Shown here: piece by piece, positions 43,608-51,569 of the stretch
Layout of the letters: every line of letters starts with the position of its first letter
Position numbering within the stretch: the stretch's first letter is position 1
DNA from: Parasediminibacterium sp046546515
GTDB taxonomy: Bacteria; Bacteroidota; Bacteroidia; Chitinophagales; Chitinophagaceae
Reading direction: 5' to 3'
Assembly (NCBI RefSeq): GCF_046546515.1
Contig: NZ_JBKHKJ010000012.1
Span: forward strand, 1 to 64,000
Length of the DNA: 64,000 nt
The notes under the pieces: generated by a model
The model's database searches: none
The model's input: the letters and a program-made list of their open reading frames with translations, nothing else
What the model was told of the DNA's origin: nothing
Position numbers and translations under genes: made by a program

Positions 43608-44189
43608 TCAGAGATTTTTTAGGGCTTGTTTAATAATGTCTTCCAATGCAATATTAGGGTTTGTTTGCATTACTTTTTTTACTGCGTTCTCGGCCATAGG
43701 CCTTGCTATGCCCAAAGAAACCAATGCAGTGATGGCGTCATTGTCTGTTGATGCCATCGAAACGCCCCCTAATGGATTTTCCAAGGCTTGTTTGCCCAGT
43801 TTGTCCCTCAACTCTACTATTATCCTTTCTGCGCTTTTTTTCCCAATGCCTTTGATGCTTTCTAGCAGCTTAGTGTTGCCTTGTACTATCGCCCTTGTTA
43901 TTTCTTCCGGCTTCATGCCAGACAGCATCATCCTTGCTGTTGCTGCACCCACGCCCGACACGCTGATCAATTGCAGGAACATTTCTTTTTCAGCCACCTC
44001 TGCAAAGCCATACATAGTTTGCCCATTTTCAAACAGGTGGAGGTAAGTATATAGCAGCCCACTATCCTTATTTGTAATAAAACTATACGTGTTTAGGCTT
44101 ATGTGCAGGTCGTACCCAACCCCGTTTACATCTACTATTACACGGGCTGGGCTTTTGTCTATAAAATTGCCTCTTACAAATGCTATCAT
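43608..44189 (-). CDS. ruvA: Holliday junction branch migration protein RuvA
   Basis: Binds four-way junctions as a tetramer and loads RuvB. The 193 residues from ATG 44189 begin MIAFVRGNFIDKSPARVIVD with VGYDLHISLNTYSFI (domain I OB fold), two helix-hairpin-helix motifs (LISVSGVGAATARMML and LLESIKGIGKKSAERIIVEL), and a domain III ending LEDIIKQALKNL. An upstream TTG at 44198 would add three residues and is unlikely. It precedes sprA on the same strand. Confidence 0.95.
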   Translation of the reverse strand: MIAFVRGNFIDKSPARVIVDVNGVGYDLHISLNTYSFITNKDSGLLYTYLHLFENGQTMYGFAEVAEKEMFLQLISVSGVGAATARMMLSGMKPEEITRAIVQGNTKLLESIKGIGKKSAERIIVELRDKLGKQALENPLGGVSMASTDNDAITALVSLGIARPMAENAVKKVMQTNPNIALEDIIKQALKNL

Positions 44190-44304
44190 ACTTAACAACG
44201 AAAATAGGTGTTTACCTAATGAAACAGCTATTTCTGGCAGAAAAAACGGTGGATATAAGTGTTAATTTATACTTTCTGCAGTAATATGATTGTGCAACCG
44301 TAAG

Positions 44305-44899
44305 GGGTGCATAAAAGTTTTTCGCTTGAACTGTCTTTTTTGATTTGTCCTGAAACCTGCCCTAATTTATAAAAAACCTTATCTTTAGTGTATAAATTCA
44401 CCTGATACAAAGCTTTTACAAAGCTAGTATCATGGCAACAATATCGTAGTTCTTTTTTTACTAATATTAAAATAGTATTTTTTAAAAAATTAGGGTATTA
44501 TAATTTCTTATCACTAACTAATCACTTTACTATCATAAAATGATTAGTTTATTATCAGTTTCTTGCCAATAAATGATAGTAAATTATCATAAAATGACAC
44601 TTTTTTTTCTACTAAAAATTCGCTAATATTATTGATAATCAATGGATTGCAAAAGAAGCGAGGATTTTAAAAAAAAATCAGGAGCGGCAAAAAGACCCAA
44701 AATTGGCAAAACTGAAACTATCTTAATAAAAAAACCGGCGAAAATAATATTGTAAAAAATGTACAATTGTCCTCGTTTTGCGCTCCCTCTGCTTACTCCC
44801 ACTCCTATGCGAGAATTTATCGCTACTTTTCTGGATAAGTTGAGCATGTTTGTGCTAGGGTTAATTTTTACTAAAAAAGCGAAAAACTTTTATGCACCC
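44305..44899. mobile_element. TIR element, copy 1 (595 bp), upstream of uvrD/pcrA
   Basis: Terminal inverted repeats of 23 bp: GGGTGCATAAAAGTTTTTCG (plus CTT) at 44305-44327 and its complement ending ATGCACCC at 44877-44899. Flanks ACCGTAAG (44297-44304) and ACCATAAG (44900-44907) look like an 8-bp target duplication with one mismatch. Inside: TTACTAATATTAAAATAGT, an 11-bp array (44508-44595), TTGATAATCAATGG, and AAACTGAAACTATCTTAATA, which with the first forms a second, inner inverted repeat. A minus-strand frame of 72 codons inside is probably chance. The helicase gene starts 40 bases after it. Confidence 0.82.
44508..44595. repeat. 11-bp tandem array inside TIR element copy 1 (8 units)
   Basis: TTATCACTAAC, TAATCACTTTA, CTATCATAAAA, TGATTAGTTTA, TTATCAGTTTC, TTGCCAATAAA, TGATAGTAAAT, TATCATAAAAT. 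The units are degenerate but the TATCA word and 11-base spacing hold. Shares TTATCAGTTTC and the next unit almost exactly with the array at 20131-20229. Confidence 0.82.
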
Positions 44900-44939
44900 A
44901 CCATAAGCCATAACAAAATCCGCTCCGTATCTTCGCTCG

Positions 44940-47264
44940 ATGCAGGATTATTTAATAGGATTGAACGAACCCCAAAAGGAAGCCGTAGAGCATATCAATG
45001 GTCCGCTAATGATTGTGGCGGGTGCAGGTAGCGGCAAAACAAAAGTATTAACCACACGAATAGCCCACTTGATGGCACAAGGCGTAGATGCCTTTAACAT
45101 ATTAGCACTTACATTTACCAACAAGGCCGCCGCCGAGATGAAAGAGCGGATAGCCAAAATACTAGGCAACAACGAAGCCCGCAACCTGTATATTGGCACG
45201 TTCCACAGCGTATTTGCACGCATACTGCGTTCAGAAGCCACACGCATTGGCTACCCAAGCAATTTCACTATTTACGACACAGACGATAGCCGCAGCGTGA
45301 TAAAAACAGTGGTAAACGAGCTAAACCTAGACGACAAGCATTACAAACCCAATGTGGTGGGCAATCGCATATCTTCAGCCAAAAATGCACTGGTGGGGCC
45401 TGTGGCCTATTCTGTTGACAGCTATATTCAACAGGAAGACATCCGAGCAAACAGGCCTGCCTTGGGGCAAATTTATGCAGCATATTGTGCCCGCTGCTTT
45501 AAGAACGGGGCAATGGATTTTGACGACCTGCTGCTAAAAATGTTTGAACTGCTGAATACCCAGCCCGATGCCCTGAGCAAATACCAGCGCAAGTTTAAGT
45601 ACATCATGATAGATGAGTATCAGGATACCAATGCCGTGCAGTACCAAATTGCTAAATTACTCGCTGCCATGAACGAGAACATTTGTGTAGTGGGCGATGA
45701 TGCACAAAGTATCTATAGTTTTAGAGGGGCTACTATTGAAAACATATTGCAGTTCCAAAAAGATTACGATGATGTGAAAGTGGTGAAGCTGGAACAGAAC
45801 TACCGCAGCACGCAAAGCATACTAAAAGTAGCCAACGAAATTATTGGCAACAACAAGGGGCAGATACCTAAGGAACTATGGACAGACAATAAACTCGGCG
45901 ACAAGATAAAAGTGGTGCGCGCCATGACCGATAATGAGGAAGGCAAATTTGTGGCCGACAGCATACAGGAACAAAAACTGCGCAACCATTATTTCAACCG
46001 TGATTTTGCCATTTTGTACCGAACCAATGCCCAAAGCCGTTCTTATGAGGAAAGCCTGCGCCGCATGGGCATTGCCTACCGCATTTACGGGGGCGTTAGC
46101 TTCTACCAGCGTAAGGAAATCAAGGATATGCTGGCTTACCTGCGCATCATTGCCAACCCTAGGGACGAGGAAGCATTGAAACGCATCATCAATTACCCAG
46201 TGCGTGGCATTGGCAAAACCAGCATTGAAAAATTGGCCATCGTGGCCAACGAGCAAAACATGACTATGTACGAGGCCGTGGGCAGGGCTGGCGAATTTGG
46301 TTTCAAGGGCGGCACGCTGGAATCGCTGCAAAACTTTGAAACCATGATACGCTATTTCCAAACCCTATTGGCAGAAAAAAATGCTTATGACGTGGCTGTA
46401 CTGGTAGGCAAACACACCAACCTAGTTAAGGAGCTATTTGCCGATAAAACCAGCGAAGGGCTTGCCCGCTACGAGAACGTGCAGGAATTACTAAACTCTA
46501 TTAAATACTGGACAGAAATACCGGACAACGAAGACGGCGAGGTAGGCACGAAAGACCTTGGGGCTTTCCTACAACAAGTTACCCTGTTTACAGATGCAGA
46601 CGATGACAAAGAAAATGGCGATGTGGTAAAGCTAATGACCATCCATGCCGCTAAAGGCCTGGAATTTGGCTGCGTGTTCGTAGGTGGGGTAGAAGAAAAC
46701 CTTTTCCCCAATGCCATGAGCATCAATACACGCGAAGAACTGGAGGAGGAAAGGCGGTTGTTTTATGTGGCTGTTACAAGGGCAAAAGACAGGCTTTGGC
46801 TTACCCATGCCAACTCACGCTACCGTTTTGGGCAATTGGTGCAAAATGAACCCAGCCGCTTTTTAGACGAGATGCCAGACCAATATTTAGACAGGACATA
46901 TTCTGGCGGCGGTGCCAAAAACCAAGGCATGAGCAATATGGGCAGCGCTTTTGAGCGTATGCAAAGGGGTGGCCAGCAAGCCTACAGCCGTGAAACAACA
47001 ACTGCAGCAAAACCGAAGCCTACTTACCTGCCAGCTCAACCAGTTGCCCCAAAAGTGGTAGAACACAGACCCAGCGAAAACTTTGTGGCCAGCGATACTA
47101 GCACCTTGCAGGAAGGGCAGCAAGTAGAACATCAAAAATTTGGCTTTGGCACCGTAATAAAAGTAGAAGGCTCTGCACACAACCCTATTGCCAATATCAA
47201 CTTTAAACTAAACGGAGAGAAAAAAATAATGCTGAATTATGCGAAACTGAGGATTGTGGAATAA
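44940..47264 (+). CDS. UvrD/PcrA-type ATP-dependent DNA helicase
   Basis: A 774-residue superfamily 1A helicase unwinding DNA 3'-5' in repair and replication restart. Walker A GAGSGKT (28-34), TFTNKAAAEMKERI, DEYQDTN (Walker B), QSIYSFRGA, EQNYRSTQSIL, GVSFYQRKEIKDMLAYLRII, TIHAAKGLEF and LFYVAVTRAKDRLWL are all present. The C-terminus (after residue 720) carries a Tudor-like segment EGQQVEHQKFGFGTVIKVEG, as in PcrA. Start ATG 44940. The gene is bracketed by two same-orientation copies of a mobile element. Confidence 0.95.
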   Translation: MQDYLIGLNEPQKEAVEHINGPLMIVAGAGSGKTKVLTTRIAHLMAQGVDAFNILALTFTNKAAAEMKERIAKILGNNEARNLYIGTFHSVFARILRSEATRIGYPSNFTIYDTDDSRSVIKTVVNELNLDDKHYKPNVVGNRISSAKNALVGPVAYSVDSYIQQEDIRANRPALGQIYAAYCARCFKNGAMDFDDLLLKMFELLNTQPDALSKYQRKFKYIMIDEYQDTNAVQYQIAKLLAAMNENICVVGDDAQSIYSFRGATIENILQFQKDYDDVKVVKLEQNYRSTQSILKVANEIIGNNKGQIPKELWTDNKLGDKIKVVRAMTDNEEGKFVADSIQEQKLRNHYFNRDFAILYRTNAQSRSYEESLRRMGIAYRIYGGVSFYQRKEIKDMLAYLRIIANPRDEEALKRIINYPVRGIGKTSIEKLAIVANEQNMTMYEAVGRAGEFGFKGGTLESLQNFETMIRYFQTLLAEKNAYDVAVLVGKHTNLVKELFADKTSEGLARYENVQELLNSIKYWTEIPDNEDGEVGTKDLGAFLQQVTLFTDADDDKENGDVVKLMTIHAAKGLEFGCVFVGGVEENLFPNAMSINTREELEEERRLFYVAVTRAKDRLWLTHANSRYRFGQLVQNEPSRFLDEMPDQYLDRTYSGGGAKNQGMSNMGSAFERMQRGGQQAYSRETTTAAKPKPTYLPAQPVAPKVVEHRPSENFVASDTSTLQEGQQVEHQKFGFGTVIKVEGSAHNPIANINFKLNGEKKIMLNYAKLRIVE

Positions 47265-47338
47265 GTGGAAGTTATCTGGAGTTAGGCGGAGGTTGAATAT
47301 AAAGCTAAAAGCTAAGTAAAGTCTCGGGCTTTCTGTTT

Positions 47339-48013
47339 GGGGTGCATAAAAGTCTCCCTACAAGCAACTGTTGTTTAGCTAAAAACAACCAATTTGTATA
47401 AAAAATTAGTGCTATTCGTGCATTAGTGGCTAATTAGTTGTATAGGAGTTTTTCGCTTTGTGGCGCTATTCCTTAATCTTTAAAAACCTTATCTTTGTGC
47501 CAGAAATGCCCTTGCTAAAAACCTAGGTTAAACACATTTTACTAGCTATCAACTAGTATTTGCATCAATGTTCTTTTTTTATTAATATTAAGATAGTTTT
47601 AGCTTAAAAAATTAGCCTTGTATTGATGGCTGTAAAATACGCAAAAATTACGCACAAAATGAGCATGAAATACGCAAAAAGTATGCACGAATCACTCAAA
47701 AAATAGGCACAAAATACGCACAAAATACGCATTAAAATTTGCCGTTATTGTTGATAATCAATGATTTAAAGGAGAGGGGACGTTTTTTCAAAAAATCGCA
47801 AATAGGAAAAAAAAAACCGAAAATTGTCAAAACTGAAACTATTTTAATAAAAAACCCAGAAAAAGTAATAGTATAGAAATTGTATAAGTGTCCTCGTTTT
47901 GCATCCCATCTTCTTGCCCCTGGGGGTGTTTGTTCCGGCTTTTTGGGATAAGTGGCGGGCAGGGTTATAGTAGGGTATTTTTTCACTAAAAAGCGAAAAA
48001 CTTTTATGCACCC
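47339..48013. mobile_element. TIR element, copy 2 (about 675 bp), downstream of uvrD/pcrA
   Basis: Same orientation as copy 1. Left terminal repeat GGGTGCATAAAAGT is interrupted after 14 bases by about 95 bp (CTCCCTACAA ... TTGTATAGGAG), then resumes GTTTTTCGCTT; the right repeat AAGCGAAAAACTTTTATGCA (plus CCC) is intact. TTCTGTTTG flanks it on both sides (47331-47339, 48014-48022), a target duplication of 8-9 bp. Removing it rebuilds GGGCTTTC-TGTTT-GAAAGCCC, an 8-bp stem that probably was the terminator of the helicase gene, so it went into the hairpin loop. Minus-strand frame of 99 codons inside is probably chance. Confidence 0.82.
47634..47732. repeat. 11-bp tandem array inside TIR element copy 2 (9 units)
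   Basis: AAAATACGCAA, AAATTACGCAC, AAAATGAGCAT, GAAATACGCAA, AAAGTATGCAC, GAATCACTCAA, AAAATAGGCAC, AAAATACGCAC, AAAATACGCAT. These are the reverse complement of the RTGCGTAWTTT unit in copy 3 (6213-6300), consistent with the opposite orientation of that copy. Confidence 0.85.
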
Positions 48014-48094
48014 TTCTGTTTGAAAGCCCAAGAACTTTTACAGATTATTCTTTATCTTGCATGTTACAAACAATCCATTAAGGAACAAGCAACA

Positions 48095-48343
48095 TTGTTA
48101 GAAACAAAAAATAATGTAAATCAATCTACTAATATAGGCAAATTTGATCTGGAAGCAAAACTTAAAATGCCCCCTGATGAACAATTTGAATACATGAAAT
48201 TGCACTGGGATGAGGTGGAAGCAAAGATAAAAGCAATGGATGAAAGGTATGCTGACAATAAAATAACCTTGACGGAAGATGAAATAGGAGACATGATAAG
48301 CAAATTCAGAAAAGAAAACTATGATGCCTCGCTTAATCCTTGA
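48095..48343 (+). CDS. Probable antitoxin of a PIN toxin pair
   Basis: A small acidic protein (FDLEAKLKMPPDEQFEYMKL, ITLTEDEIGDMISKFRKENY). It overlaps the start of a PIN-domain frame by 20 bases, the usual arrangement for an antitoxin-toxin pair. No ATG lies near the 5' end; TTG 48095 with AAGGA ten bases upstream gives 82 residues and is the best start, while a TTG at 48020 lies in the target duplication of the adjacent element. The element may have replaced its promoter; a TATCTTGC at about 48052 could serve. Family not recognised. Confidence 0.55.
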   Translation: MLETKNNVNQSTNIGKFDLEAKLKMPPDEQFEYMKLHWDEVEAKIKAMDERYADNKITLTEDEIGDMISKFRKENYDASLNP

Positions 48344-48795
48344 CACCTCTGTCTTCATAACTTATTGCTTCTTATGGCAAACTCTTCCGCCTTTCCAACG
48401 CTGTGGCAATGTATGATATACAGGTATTTATAAACAGTAACATTTTGTTTAAATTAGAAAAAAACCTTCCCAAAATTGGTTGGACTAAAACAACAAATAC
48501 AAAAGAGGATTTGGATACCATAAAATCATTTACTACCCTAGTAGAAAAATTTCCATATTTTACAGATAGCCCAGATATCAAAGATAATTTCCTTTTCGAC
48601 TTGGTAATACAAACCAACAGCGAGATAATTGTAACAAAAGAAAAAGCCCTTTTAGAATTTATAGAAAGCCCTGTGGCCATACACGACATAAAGTGGTTTA
48701 AAGAAACCTATCCAGTTCCTTTATTGGACATGAAATTAAATCAAAAAACATCATCTAAAATAAATTTAGTTAGCTTACATTTGAAAAACCAATGA
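48324..48795 (+). pseudogene. Frameshifted PIN-domain toxin
   Basis: The first frame from ATG 48324 reads MPRLILDTSVFITY, a PIN N-terminus with the first catalytic Asp, then leaves frame; the continuation is in the next frame from 48361 (LIASYGKLFRLSNAVAMYDI, FTDSPDIKDNFLFDLVIQTN, EIIVTKEKALLEF). Joining them at about 48358-48365 restores a PIN domain of about 157 residues with Asp/Glu residues in order (D7, SPDIKDN, TKEKALL). Either a one-base indel has killed the toxin or a sequencing error is present. The antitoxin overlaps its start; its stop overlaps the next ATG by four bases. Confidence 0.7.
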
Positions 48796-49229
48796 AACCC
48801 CTCAAGCTCAATATAGACATACTGAACGATGACTTTTTTGAAGGCACTAGGCTGCTTGGCATTATTGCGCCCATTAAAAAGCACCTTTTTTGTTGGCGGC
48901 TAAACGATACAATGGGCTTTTCTTTCAACCTAAGCAATGAGATAGAAATACCACTACGGAAAAAAGAACGCAACTATTTTTTTGCCCTATACCGCTCGCA
49001 GCAGTACAATAGCAGCCTAGAACATTTGGTGTACTACAACCAATGCGACGGCGAATACCTGCTGCCAGAATTTAAACATATAGATTATTTATGGTTGATA
49101 AGGGGCGACTCCATAGAAGAAGAACATTACCAATGGATAAAGCAAGGCATCAAAAGCATTGCCGACGTGCAATTTGTGACCGAGCTAAGCAACGAACAAA
49201 TAAAAACAAAAGGGAATTTAGTGTTTTAG
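48792..49229 (+). CDS. IPExxxVDY family protein
   Basis: A 145-residue soluble protein. The family motif is present as LPEFKHIDYLWLIRGD (residues about 96-111), together with NDDFFEGTRLLGIIAPIKKH and FFALYRSQQYNSSLEHLVYY. The family is widespread and small in Bacteroidota; function is unknown. It overlaps the PIN frame stop by four bases, and its own downstream gap is 36 bases. Confidence 0.85.
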   Translation: MKPLKLNIDILNDDFFEGTRLLGIIAPIKKHLFCWRLNDTMGFSFNLSNEIEIPLRKKERNYFFALYRSQQYNSSLEHLVYYNQCDGEYLLPEFKHIDYLWLIRGDSIEEEHYQWIKQGIKSIADVQFVTELSNEQIKTKGNLVF

Positions 49230-49265
49230 CATTATTGAAACTAATTACTTGACTAAAGAACTTAA

Positions 49266-50894
49266 ATGAAACAATTTAACAAAAGAGCAAACTTAGTGTT
49301 TGCATTCATTATCGTATGTATAGCCTACAAAAGCAACGGTCAAACAATTACTACTATTGCTGGCAATGGCTCAACAGGTTTTAATGGGGATAGTATCCTT
49401 GCTACTAGTGCAAGTTTGTCTAACCCAACAGGATTATGCGTGGATGCACTTGGCAATGTGTACGTTGCAGACCGCACCAACAATCGTATCCGAAAGATAA
49501 GCACAAGTGGGGTTATTACAACAGTTGCTGGCAATGGCAAAGCAGCCTTTAGTGGCGACAATGGCCCAGCAATAGCAGCTAGTTTAGGTAGCCCTTATGG
49601 CGTATGCATTGATTCCTTTGGCAATTTGTACATAGCAGATACAGAAAACAACCGTGTGCGGAAAGTAAGTGTGGCTGGTATCATCACCACCGTAGCAGGC
49701 ACTAGCTATGGATTTAGTGGCGACAGTAGTTTAGCCATATCAGCACAGTTATCAAAGCCTTCGAGCGTATGCGTTGATAATGCCGGGAACCTATTTATAG
49801 CCGACCAGTGGAATAGCAGGATTAGAAAGGTAAACACGAGCGGCATCATTACTACAGTTGCAGGCAATGGGATGTATAATTACAGTGGCGACAATGGTCC
49901 TGCCACTGCTGCTAGTTTGCATGAGGCTTCGGGCGTTACAGTAGATGCAGCAGGCAACATTTATATTGTTGATTTTTGGAATAGCGTTATCCGAAAAGTA
50001 AATACAGCTGGCATCATTACTACTGTGGCCGGCAATGGCAATAAGGTATTTAGTGGCGATAATGGCCTAGCTACATCTGCTAGTTTAAGCTGGCCTTGGG
50101 GTGCGTCTATAGATACTGCTGGCAATTTATATATAGCAGATGCCCGCAACAACCGTATTCGTAAGGTTAACCCTGCTGGCATAATTACTACCATCGCAGG
50201 CAATGGAATTCAAGGTTTTAGTGGCGACAACGGCTCCCCTGCAAATGCTGGTTTAAACGCCCCTGATGGCATTTGCCAAGACGCTTTTGGCAACTTTTAT
50301 ATTGCAGATGCAAATAATAACCGGATTAGGAAGATAACTTATAGCCCTACCTTGGGTGTAAAGTTAGAAACCTTTGCAATATCATTAAACAAACAAATGA
50401 ACGCCCTGCTGCAATGGCAAACAACGAACGAAACCAATACCCAACAATTCATTATAGAACGAAGCAATAATGCACAATCTTTCAGTTCAATAGGCACAAT
50501 AGCAGCTAAAGGCAGTGGCAACAACAGCTATACTTTTACGGATATAACACCCCTTCAGGGCATGGGGGCTTACCGCCTAAAAATACAGGACAAGGATGGC
50601 AGTTTTGCTTACAGCAAAATAGTTGTACTAGATTTATCTTCCATTAGGCAACAATTTTCAATTAGCCCTAACCCCATACAAGGAAAAAAAGCAACTATTT
50701 CTTTTAACATCCCAACAATGGTTAAAGCTATTGGCGTATATGGCATGAATGGAAAGCAAATATTAAACAAAGGTATAAATGCAATTGTTTCTGAGTATAT
50801 CCTTACCCTTAATGGCATGGCAAGTGGCACTTATTTAATAAAAATAATGGCGGCAAACGGCACAACGCAGCAACAACAAGTAATTGTAAAATAG
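49266..50894 (+). CDS. Secreted NHL-repeat protein with type IX sorting domain
   Basis: A 542-residue exported protein. Signal peptide KRANLVFAFIIVCIAYKSNG; six NHL repeats of about 55 residues (pattern GxVYVADRTNNRIRKISTSG, then ITTVAGNG-FSGD-GPA) that would form a six-bladed beta-propeller for ligand or protein binding; then a beta-sandwich linker (TFAISLNKQMNALLQWQTTN) and a C-terminal type IX sorting domain (FSISPNPIQGKKATISFNIP, GTYLIKIMAANGTTQQQQVI). It is likely exported through SprA and fixed to the surface. Strand is opposite to sprA; no operon link. Confidence 0.9.
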   Translation: MKQFNKRANLVFAFIIVCIAYKSNGQTITTIAGNGSTGFNGDSILATSASLSNPTGLCVDALGNVYVADRTNNRIRKISTSGVITTVAGNGKAAFSGDNGPAIAASLGSPYGVCIDSFGNLYIADTENNRVRKVSVAGIITTVAGTSYGFSGDSSLAISAQLSKPSSVCVDNAGNLFIADQWNSRIRKVNTSGIITTVAGNGMYNYSGDNGPATAASLHEASGVTVDAAGNIYIVDFWNSVIRKVNTAGIITTVAGNGNKVFSGDNGLATSASLSWPWGASIDTAGNLYIADARNNRIRKVNPAGIITTIAGNGIQGFSGDNGSPANAGLNAPDGICQDAFGNFYIADANNNRIRKITYSPTLGVKLETFAISLNKQMNALLQWQTTNETNTQQFIIERSNNAQSFSSIGTIAAKGSGNNSYTFTDITPLQGMGAYRLKIQDKDGSFAYSKIVVLDLSSIRQQFSISPNPIQGKKATISFNIPTMVKAIGVYGMNGKQILNKGINAIVSEYILTLNGMASGTYLIKIMAANGTTQQQQVIVK

Positions 50895-50920
50895 TAATTT
50901 TGGTTTATTAGAAAACACTT

Positions 50921-51325
50921 ATGGCAGCACCCGCACCAAACAGCGCAAAAGAAAAACTACGGATAGACAAATACCTATGGGCCATACGGCTGTTTAAAAC
51001 CCGCAGCCTATCGGCAGAAGCATGCGACAAAGGCAAGGTAAAACTACAAGGCAGCTCGGTAAAAGCATCCAAAACCGTGAACGTGGGGGATGAATACGAA
51101 GTAAAAACAGAAGCAAAAAAATGGATCATAAAGGTAACTGGCTTGCTGCACAACAGGGTAGCCTATACCGAATCGCTCAATTTTTATATAGACCTTACCC
51201 CAGCAGAAGAATTGGACATTACCAAATTCCAACCATCATCATTCCATACTGGCAAACGCCTAAGCAAAGTAGGCCGCCCCACCAAAAGGGGAAGAAGGGA
51301 CTTGGATGGGTTTATGGAAGATTAA
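50921..51325 (+). CDS. S4-domain RNA-binding protein (Hsp15 type)
   Basis: A 134-residue RNA-binding protein resembling Hsp15, which rescues stalled 50S subunits after heat shock. The S4 domain is residues 10-65: EKLRIDKYLWAIRLFKTRSL, SAEACDKGKVKLQGSSVKAS, VNVGDEYEVK. A basic tail (GRPTKRGRRDL) follows. Start ATG 50921; the product begins MAAPAPNSAKEK. Function is inferred from the family. Confidence 0.9.
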   Translation: MAAPAPNSAKEKLRIDKYLWAIRLFKTRSLSAEACDKGKVKLQGSSVKASKTVNVGDEYEVKTEAKKWIIKVTGLLHNRVAYTESLNFYIDLTPAEELDITKFQPSSFHTGKRLSKVGRPTKRGRRDLDGFMED

Positions 51326-51490
51326 GAAAAAGAAAACATAGTACTTTGCTTGTGTTTTTTAGCTTCCAAGGCATATAAAAAAGTTAGAAATAAGTCAAAA
51401 AACGATGTTCTTTTTCTTTTACTTGCATAAATTTATCTGTGCTATCTGCCTATGTGGTGAAAAAATACCTGGATAGTATCACAAAAAATA

Positions 51491-51520
51491 TTGCCTACTC
51501 GCTTGCAACTGTTATTTTTG
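51491..51520 (+). promoter_or_regulatory. Bacteroidota-type promoter of glyA
   Basis: TTG at 51491-51493 is followed after 19 bases by TATTTTTG (51513-51520), matching TTG-N19-TAnnTTTG of the Bacteroidota primary sigma factor. The start codon is 49 bases downstream, leaving a short leader. This is the best promoter match in the window. Confidence 0.55.
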
Positions 51521-51569
51521 CCGCTCATTTTCAAATAGGCACGCTTGTTTGACTGTAAAAACGCAAGGA

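Noticed and set aside
44629..44847. A 72-codon minus-strand frame in TIR copy 1 and a 99-codon frame at the matching place in copy 2 (47732-48031), sharing GFFIKIVSVL
   Set aside because: The similarity follows from the shared DNA. In copy 3 the same stretch has a stop codon just before it, and the predicted peptide is low-complexity hydrophobic. A substitution-pattern test across more copies would decide; I do not call it a gene.
51326..51569. Search for a glycine riboswitch upstream of glyA
   Set aside because: Only a promoter and a short leader are visible; no paired conserved aptamer elements were seen.
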